From: Liolophura sinensis
Lineage: Eukaryota; Mollusca; Polyplacophora; Chitonida; Chitonidae
Assembly: GCF_032854445.1 (NCBI RefSeq)
Contig: NC_088304.1
Location: 35,389,551 to 35,453,550, forward strand
Length of the DNA: 64,000 bases
Direction: 5' to 3'
The notes under the pieces are model-generated. The model had not been told where the DNA came from. It saw nothing but the letters and a program-made list of their open reading frames with translations, and searched no databases. The number at the start of each line of letters is the position of its first letter. The stretch's first letter is position 1. The position numbers were made by a program, and so were the translations under genes. This document shows, piece by piece, positions 56,801 to 64,000 of this stretch.

Positions 56801-58199
56801 ATCGGTTCACAGTTAACAATTTGAGACGGAGAAGTCTATATTTTCTCATGGCGAGAAAAATACATAATTAATAGGGAGAAATTTTCCAGCTTTACACACA
56901 ATAACAATGTTACTCATTCTCCATGCACTATCGACAAGGAACTTCTGTACTGGTTGAAGTGTTGTACGCTCAAGTTAAGTTTGTTGCTCAGCTTGCCTAG
57001 TGCACCCTGTCACCCATCAATCTCCGCACTATTAATATGTTCGAGGGAGGTATGGTCAATCAATAAGCTAGCACCGAAGTCTCGGAGTGATTAGAATTCG
57101 TCTATAATCGTTATTAGATGAAGCTGTCACGTTCTGTGCATCTGCGGCAAACCCCTCGTATTCAGGAAGACACGTTGTTGTTGTGGTAGAAGTGTAATGG
57201 GATAGTGAGTCCAGAACATCATCACGCACTCCTCTACAGGAGTAGAATTGTTATATTCGTGGTATAGTTAGTCCTGAGGTAGTTTGTGGTTATGTACATG
57301 CAGCAGGCGATGTCAAGTAAAACATGACATTCGCCATTATGGCCCTATCTTCCTGTCGCTTTGCACCCTCTTGGCCCCATGAAAAACGTATTCAACAGCA
57401 AAAAGCTTTTCTAAACACGACTACTTTATGTACACATTAGTGTGCAGATGTCATGTGTGTTATGTATGTCTTTTTGCAGCTAACGATGAATCAAATTATG
57501 CCAGAATAAATTTTCGGAAAGTAACACTAATTAACTTGGCTTTACCACTTATACAAAAGTAGCCTTTCAGTAAATTCTCTAATCAAGAGAAAAGGACATC
57601 TTTGATTCATGCTTTTTCAACTTTTGTAAAAAATATCTAAAACATTAGCGATGCAAACGGTTTGTTAGCGGCTGGCTTTTGTTCTCATTCTTTATTCAAC
57701 AAATTTCCTGTCACTTTACTGTAACGAGGCGTCGTCGAACAAGGGGAAGTGATTAGGTTTACTACTGTGTTATTATAGCACACTTTCTGTCACACAACGA
57801 AGGCGTTAAATGTCCCATTATCACTTTGATTGCGCAAATCTGATCAAATCGTTGGGCACGCAGATTTTGCACGGCTTTTTTGTGCGCACACTGAAGGTGA
57901 ATTGTTCAAATATTACTCGTATATCGACGGAACCTATCAACAAACGAGACACTTAATTTCCGTCAAGTACACGTCTTTTTCTTTATTGGAAAATGGTTAA
58001 TTGTCCTCAATGAAATAGGTCTGACAACCATTGATTTCCAAAACTGCATTGGTTGCTGGCTATTGAAGTCAGAAATAAATTTTGGAAGACGCTGTAATAA
58101 TATTCTTGACTCAGCATCGCTTCCCCTACCCTTGATTTCAAGTCCAGTAAGCTGACGTTTTCCGTGAAATGTGTTCAGTTATGTGTCTTTGTGTATCTT
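53866..58199. other. Unique sequence, no gene seen
   Basis: The longest repeat-poor stretch. Minus-strand frames at 55356-55574 and 55604-55864 and plus frames at 54375-54590 and 55582-55839 are 70-86 codons and match nothing recognisable. No splice-bounded open segment was found by eye. Confidence 0.4.
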
Positions 58200-58530
58200 T
58201 TGTTTATATAGCCTTTCCATACTAAATAGCACCCATTTAATCGACTTTTCTGCTAGTATGAAGTCACTCTCTTTGTATGTTGACTGACGCAAATAGCATT
58301 TTGACCGATATCTGAGAGCTGATCCTAGCTGCGAGAGGATACTTGAGGAGAGAGATGTTTGTGTGGCTACCGGCTGTAAGTAGGCTGCACCATAGTCGAG
58401 TGGCTTTCATGGAAACCCTTATGCAACGAATTCCGAAAATCATGTCCGGTGGAATGATAGCAGTGGTCAACACTTTAACATAAGAAGGAGAGTTAAGAAG
58501 GAAACCATAGCTGTAAAGAATCAAAAGTAA
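58200..58530 (+). repeat. Local duplication, copy 1
   Basis: Parallels 59380-59700: ATCGACTTTTCTGC, ATAGCATTTTGACC, TATCTGAGAGCTGATCCTAG, TGTGTGGCTACCGGCTGTAA and AAAATCATGTCCGGTGGAAT all recur with changes. Weaker homology continues, for example AAACGTCACGATTTTG (58804) with AAACGTCAAAATTTTG (59919). Confidence 0.88.
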
Positions 58531-59379
58531 GTCTTTACTTTTGGTACATGAAAATTACCAGTTTATACTTGATTCACGTTTGATTGCGCATATTTACACC
58601 GCTATCATGTTTGGGATAATACTGATTATTCGTGTATGAAGACAACTACTGCATCTAGGAGTGCCGACCAAGAAGGTAACCACTGCACAAGAACTCTCCG
58701 AGAGTTGGTCTCTAGCGAGTGCTTCGACTGACAAATTTATTTATTTGATTTGTGTTTTACATCTTGCTGAAGAATTATACTATGGCGGCGAGCCTTAAGG
58801 CTGACAAACGTCACGATTTTGTTTCACCTCTAGCAGGGATTATCTGACTGCACTACTAGACTGCTTCTGACTTTATGAGCCCGTCCTTTTTAGTTACTTC
58901 ATACATTTTCTTGGTTCTTTGATAGTTCGCGTTAAACGTCGTTTTGCGAATTGGCCTTGCAGTTATTCACCTGGAGTATTGATCCTGCTTGACAGCTGGT
59001 ATACGAATGTCTGTTAGGACGCATAGATTTATAAACGTAGCGTTTTTTCGTCATTTGAAATTTGCGATTAACGCGTAAATGAAATGCAGATTAGTTGTAT
59101 TTGACGTGATTGTTGTTTTCCCCACCATGTTTTATATACATCAGTGAGAAGGGCAAGAATAGAAGTGATAATGATTTAAGTTTTCGAGTTGGAAATTTGA
59201 TTATTTGATTTTACGACCTTAATATTCAAAGTGTTCAGCTGACAGTGTTGAATGTGATATACAAATCTCTAACCAAACACTGAACGCACACTTTCTATTT
59301 CGGCGGGTAGAAAGGCAAGCACCTTTAATCCCTTGACCATGGACCGTGGTCTGTTCCAGGTTTCTCTGTAATACACGAG
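58531..59379. other. Spacer between duplicated copies, with a SINE-A scrap
   Basis: 58737-58796 (TTATTTATTTGATTTGTGTT then TTACATCTTGCTGAAGAA) is an antisense SINE-A tail scrap. No gene. Confidence 0.5.
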
Positions 59380-59700
59380 GCCTTTCCATATTAAATATGA
59401 CATTCATCTTTAAGTTCATTTCACTCAAAATCGACTTTTGTGTAATGTTTGCATGTTGACCGACACTGATAGCATTTTGACCTACTGAGACCGGTATCAG
59501 AGAGTTGATCCTCGTTGTGAGAGGACGCTTCACGTGCGGGGATGAGAGGATGTTTGTGGCTACCGGCTCTGAGTAGACTGGTCCTGGTTGGAGTGGCTAT
59601 ATATGAAATGAAACCCCAAAATCATGTCCAGCGCAATAATAACGTTGCTGGACACTTTAACTTCTTGGGGAGACTTAAAAGCAGGCCCTAGCTGGAAAGG
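59380..59700 (+). repeat. Local duplication, copy 2
   Basis: Same orientation as 58200-58530, about 1.2 kb downstream; diverged. Confidence 0.88.
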
Positions 59701-60756
59701 AGAGACAGTAATGAGGTGTTTCTGGCAGATAATAAGTACTAGTTCATAGCAAATTCATGGGTATTGGCTGTTATATCCTCGTGTTAAGGACAGTACTGAC
59801 GTAGGCCCACGCGGAGACAACGATGTCCGGAGTAACCAGGACTATCGACCACGTGATTGGGCACTCCACCAGAGCTTCCTTAAAGTGGGATCTTTTGTTA
59901 GTGACTCCAAGACTGAGAAACGTCAAAATTTTGATGCCACGACCTATTTGTTTATCTGGCAAGTAGAATGCAAAACAAAGCGATACACGTATTTTTTGGC
60001 CATTTGTATATAGTGTTAAAAGTTCGGGCTATAAACTTGGTCTGGGCAAACTTAACATTCACAGTGTCTAACTGACATCAGTGAAAGTGATGCGAATATC
60101 ACTTATGTATAAAATGAATTATGTTACACATGTGTTCTTCTCAATGATTTTTTACTGAATTCGGATCTGTAATTTTCGATTTTTGAGCCCCATCGTGGTT
60201 GATTTTTGGGCATTGCGTGGATGGTTAATGTTTGATTGATGAGCTGTTGATGACAGATATACCATTGTCGGTGTTGACGATTTGATTCTTGTTCATGTGT
60301 TTGTGGACGATGTATTTTAGATTTGTATTAAATGTCCCTACGACTTGGCACACATCACGCCATCACAACTTTGAATTATTTGACAAACTTACGACTTCCC
60401 TGGGGTTTCCGTTGAGATGCTGATATACAAAGCATATTTAAAATTCAAATATACTGTTTTTTATCGAGATACCTTTGATTGCTGATACTTAACTCCAACT
60501 TCAATGAACCTAACACTAGGCCATGCTTCGTAGCGTGCCACCTAACATCAACATTAAAATCGTCAACGAAGTTTGGCTAATATAGTTTGGTTTATACAGC
60601 GGACAAAAGCAGCTATTTTCAGGTTTTCTGCCATATTTTGCATGGTTTATATTCTCGTTAGTCTAAGTGTATAGTGCCTAATGTTGATTATTTCAATTGT
60701 ACCATGTGCATGCCATTGATGTATGATTGCTGATATCTGGGGTAATAAAATTACAC
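59701..60756. other. Unique sequence, no gene seen
   Basis: Nothing recognised beyond weak extension of the duplication. Confidence 0.4.
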
Positions 60757-60864
60757 ACTGTGAGTTCAAGTCCAGTCGTCCTCTCCGGCTGTACATCAGA
60801 AGGTCTTTTCAGCAGCCTGCGGTTTCCTCCGGGTTCTGCCCGGTTTCCTCCAACTATAATGCTT
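60757..60864 (+). mobile_element. SINE-A body fragment
   Basis: CTGTGAGTTCAAGTCCAG, TCCTCTCCGGCTGTACATCA, TTCTGCCCGGTTTCCTCC, then ACTATAATGC. Several short internal deletions; no tail. Confidence 0.88.
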
Positions 60865-60892
60865 TTCCTAACTCTTAAAAATAAATGCTTAT

Positions 60893-60940
60893 ATCGCAGC
60901 AACTTAGATGTCCCCAAGCACCACGACGTAAGTAGAATTT
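60893..60940 (+). repeat. IR-1 scrap, copy 6
   Basis: CAGCAACTTAGATGTCCCCA and AGCACCACGACGTAAG match the middle of IR-1 (compare 17860-17890 and 50690-50715). Confidence 0.55.
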
Positions 60941-61747
60941 GGTTTAAAAAATTGCTACAAATATATCGTAATAAAAAATTCCTAACCGTAACATTAAAGG
61001 AGAAGAAAACATTAAAATCATGCCAAAATCAGATAATGAGCGTCAAAACTTATTTGCAAATATGATCTTTAATATTTTTGGGGATTTGTTTTTTCCGGAG
61101 ACAAGGGTATTTGAAAATATTTTTGTATGATGGATATTTTGGACCAACTTTTGGTATTTATCGTTGTCTCAAAATAATTGCACACGGTACCATTAACGTT
61201 ATAGCCATTAGACACTATACTTAAAACTAATCACATTATAAACTATGCGAAATATGGGAGAAAAACCTGACAATAGTTGCTTTTATCTGCTGTCTTGGGT
61301 CTCATTTTTAAAGTCTTTAATCATCAATTGATCGAATCCTACTTTAACCCACATCACTATGCAAATAGCTTCACTCAGCAACCTCAGTGTTTACTTATTA
61401 CGATAGAACACTGCATTGAGAAACATAGGTCTTTGCCTGTACTATATAACTTGACGTTTATCAATAGACATAGCTCCTAAGTCCTTAAGTTTATGCACAA
61501 TTTTTTATATGTTTGTTAAGCATAGCATTGTTTTTAACTCGACCTGTGTGAGAATTTACATCGACTACTTTTCCCCGCGAATGTTTGTGATTCTCGCGAG
61601 AAACGTGACTGACAATAGCCGCAAAAATCTTCACGATGTACATCTCATCACGGATAAATTGCGTGTCATGACATGCTATAGAAGACAAAAGAATTTAAAC
61701 AAGGCAAAAACGAAAAACAGGCTACATTTTCCTTTGTACTTCAAGTA
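60941..61747. other. Unique sequence, no gene seen
   Basis: AT-rich; short frames only. Confidence 0.4.
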
Positions 61748-61998
61748 GGCGGTCGGCCCCGATCGCTCGGTGGTAGAGCGTCTGCTGCGGGGGCTGTAGA
61801 TCTAGGGTCAATCCTGGGTCGGGTTACAACTAAGGCCTTAAAAAAGGAGATACTGCACCAACTGGCTGACCCATTTCAGTATAATGGCTCGGGTGGTACG
61901 GCTTTCTTGCCCTTCGGTAAGTCGTTTCGCTCAGTGCTACATAAAAGAGCGTTAGAAATTAAGTACAACGTTAAACACTAAGCACTCGATCACTCATA
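61748..61998 (+). mobile_element. SINE-B, sense, internally shortened
   Basis: The head GGCCCCGATCGCTCGGTGGT contains an A box (GCTCGGTGGTAGAG), with B-box region GATCTAGGGTCAATCCTGGG and GTCGGGTTACAAC. Then come ATACTGCACCAACTGGCTGA and CCCTTCGGTAAGTCG, and the tail AAGTACAACGTTAAACACTA with AAGCACTCGATCACTCAT. Related to the antisense copy at 40157-40530 and to SINE-C. Confidence 0.9.
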
Positions 61999-62385
61999 AG
62001 AGCGAAACAAGTCGCAGGCAAATAACTGAAGGGGAAATTACGTGTGTGTTTAAATTCCACATGCGGCGTTGATCTCACAAAAATACTACTAAAAATTTGT
62101 TTAAGAATATTTTCACATTTTCAGTGTTCATGCAAATGATCTAGCCCTGGTTAAAGAGGTAAATACGAATAACTGCAGCCAGATAAACATTTTTATTGAA
62201 GAATGGTCTGTGTGTTGACAACGCAATTATGAATTTATAGTTGTATCGATTTTGGTTGACTTTGTCGAACCTGTGAATAGTTGTCTGCAGGAAGATACAA
62301 GTACCATCTGACAGGAATATTAAGCATTTAAATTGAACATCAACACTGTTAGGTAAAGAGGCGATCATTCGCGATTGATGGATAG
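61999..62385. other. Unique sequence, nothing recognised
   Basis: No gene or repeat. Confidence 0.35.
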
Positions 62386-62484
62386 GTTTATTTATTTATT
62401 TTCGTGTTATTTAACGTCTGAGACAACATTTTGTCACCTTTACGATGACGGTCAGTTTCACTGGGAGAGAAAACCGAAGTGCTT
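62386..62484 (-). mobile_element. Degenerate SINE-A, antisense
   Basis: TTTATTTATTTATTTTCGTG, TATTTAACGTCTGAGACAAC and ACGATGACGGTCAGTTTCAC keep the order of the antisense tail and body. Confidence 0.65.
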
Positions 62485-63818
62485 TATAACAAATATATGT
62501 TATCAAGCAGACGGGCTTACGGCTTTGCTTGTTTATTTACCCAGAGTTATGTAACACTCATAACTTAACACACAGTGCTTGATAATACAAAATGTAATTT
62601 GTTTTGTCACACCAGGGATCCCCTCAAGACATTTCCTGAAACTCATTTTCTGTCGTTATTAGATACATCTTTTATTTCTGCAGCACTTAAACACTTGTAA
62701 GTTGTTTGTTATGGCTGCTGAGTGTGCAGAATTTAATGCGTCAGTTTTAAGCTCTTGAGACATGCGTATATTCTCACATGACAGGACGACAAAGAGGAAT
62801 TACAGGTAGTACTGTCGCGTAGTTTACTCTTTTAAGAAACCGATGGCTCGCCGGAGACAAGTTCTCATAGCGCATGCTGTTTAACTGCACTCGTAAAAGA
62901 AAGCATTTGTCATTTCCCCAAAACGCATTTCATTTCGCACACAAAACAAATAAACCATTGCCACGCACAGCATGAATAGACTATTTACTAAAGTAAAGCT
63001 GATCCTGGCGTACTTAGCCGATTATTTTGCTGACGACGACTGTGTAAATCCTGAATTTCCTAGAAAGCATGAGGAATTAAAACTGTCTAAATATTTGCAA
63101 AACACTATTCAGTACGTGTTCAACATCTGTTGGATAATCCTGGAAATATGTCTTTCTAAATTTCACTCTTAAAAGCACGATTCATGGCTGTATATATACA
63201 GGCCTATAAGGTGAGTATCAAACTACATGACATGAGGCGATCACATGCTTGGCGGCCTAGTGCAGTGTTAGAGACACGATACCTTAGGTGAGCTTGTCGG
63301 TCAGCCTTGCTCGGGCATCCATTAAAGCAACACCTTTACCTGGCGTTAAGTGCGTGTTGGCAGTTTAAAAATAACAGTGCCATCGTGAAACTTCAAAATG
63401 GTGAAGGACAACACCTGTCATTTTGCATGGACAAAGAATTAATGGATCATGTAAAGAACGAGAAATAAATCACAAATAAATCGGAAGTCGGCAATCTGTC
63501 TATCAATATACAAAAATTGAACGGAATATTCTAAATATTGTATTCCACGGATGAATTTTTTGTATTAATTTTCACTTTGCACCTGTACTCCAGCACACAT
63601 GCGTATAGCAAGCTATTGTTCTCCAGGGAAAATGTTATTGATGCAAAAACGGCAACTATGCGACTTTATTTCAGAAGCTCTGAAAATGTGTGACAAAATT
63701 TCTTAAAGAGATACGTTCAACGTCTGGGTGAAAATATCATGTATCTTGGTGAAGACGTCTCAACATACACGGTGTTTGCGATGCAGCTCAACTCAGCTTA
63801 TTGCGTCAGATTTTAATG
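62485..63818. other. Unique sequence, one short open frame
   Basis: 62972-63172 is open for 66 codons from ATG (MNRLFTKVKLILAYLADYFA) but has no recognised domain. A donor-like AAG then GTGAGT at 63208 lies downstream of its stop. Confidence 0.35.
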
Positions 63819-64000
63819 ACTCGAGGGGCATCTGTGGCAAGGTATTTAGCGTGCTAGCGCAGCACAATGATTCAGGAGGGTCTTACGAATGCGATCACTG
63901 TCAGTTCAAGTCTAGTTCAAGCTGGCCTCCCCCTAGCGTGGGAATATCTGCTAGCAACCTGCAAATGTTCGTGGGTTTCTCACGGGCTCTCCCCGCTTTA
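63819..64000 (+). mobile_element. SINE-A, cut by window end
   Basis: Diverged head and body: GGCATCTGTGGCAAGGTATT, TTAGCGTGCTAGCGCAGCAC, CTGTCAGTTCAAGTCTAGTT, then TTCGTGGGTTTCTCACGGGC. The tail lies beyond the window. Confidence 0.93.

Noticed and set aside
61750-61830. tRNA gene at the SINE-B head
   Set aside because: The sequence continues into a SINE body and tail, and the acceptor stem is not closed.
62972-63172. 66-codon frame containing YFADDDC, reminiscent of a reverse transcriptase active site
   Set aside because: Surrounding residues do not match any reverse transcriptase block; coincidence.

Overview
This window is eukaryotic DNA from a repeat-rich, gene-poor animal genome. The best guess is a mollusc, perhaps a bivalve. 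The grounds are about twenty copies of a tRNA-derived SINE whose 3' end reads GTACGGCGTAAAACACCAATCAAATAAATAAAT, broken here as GTACGGCGTAAAACACC plus an (AAAT)n tail, together with other tRNA-derived SINEs ending in AAGTACGACGTTAAAC-like tails. I know such tails from molluscan genomes; no database search was possible. No complete host protein-coding gene is recognisable. Two isolated candidate exons with good splice signals are given at low confidence (14985-15138 minus and 43226-43331 plus).

Layout. 1-1507 is the 3' end of a Ty3/gypsy LTR retrotransposon: RNase H domain, hairpin, polypurine tract and a 1,008-bp 3' LTR. RNase H is the last domain before the LTR and no integrase follows it. 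1.5-14.4 kb is a region of diverged local duplications: block B (1.5-4.0 kb) is repeated as B' (11.2-14.4 kb), and block A (4.2-5.9 kb) is repeated as A' (6.2-7.3 kb) and as a short A'' (11.0-11.2 kb). A SINE sits in B' and is absent from B. 14.4-24.4 kb is mostly unique sequence scattered with SINE copies, an unclassified ~250-300 bp interspersed repeat (called IR-1 here) and a decayed LINE 3' end at 21.1-21.5 kb. 24.7-26.0 kb holds a 20-unit GC-rich minisatellite and an inverted SINE pair. 28.0-28.3 kb is a young SINE with perfect target-site duplications. 33.2-35.0 kb is a clear nested insertion: a SINE carrying a Tc1-like DNA transposon in its tail, with the SINE's target duplication split around both. 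38.8-39.1 kb is an unusual foldback element with tRNA-like promoter boxes between 39-bp inverted arms and 15-bp flanking direct repeats. 45 kb holds a second minisatellite. 58.2-60 kb is another local duplication. The window ends inside another SINE.

Activity. The Tc1-like transposase is broken by two adjacent in-frame stops and has Asp instead of Glu at the third catalytic position. The LTR element is cut by the window edge. The SINEs would depend on a partner LINE for movement; the only LINE trace here is a frameshifted fragment.
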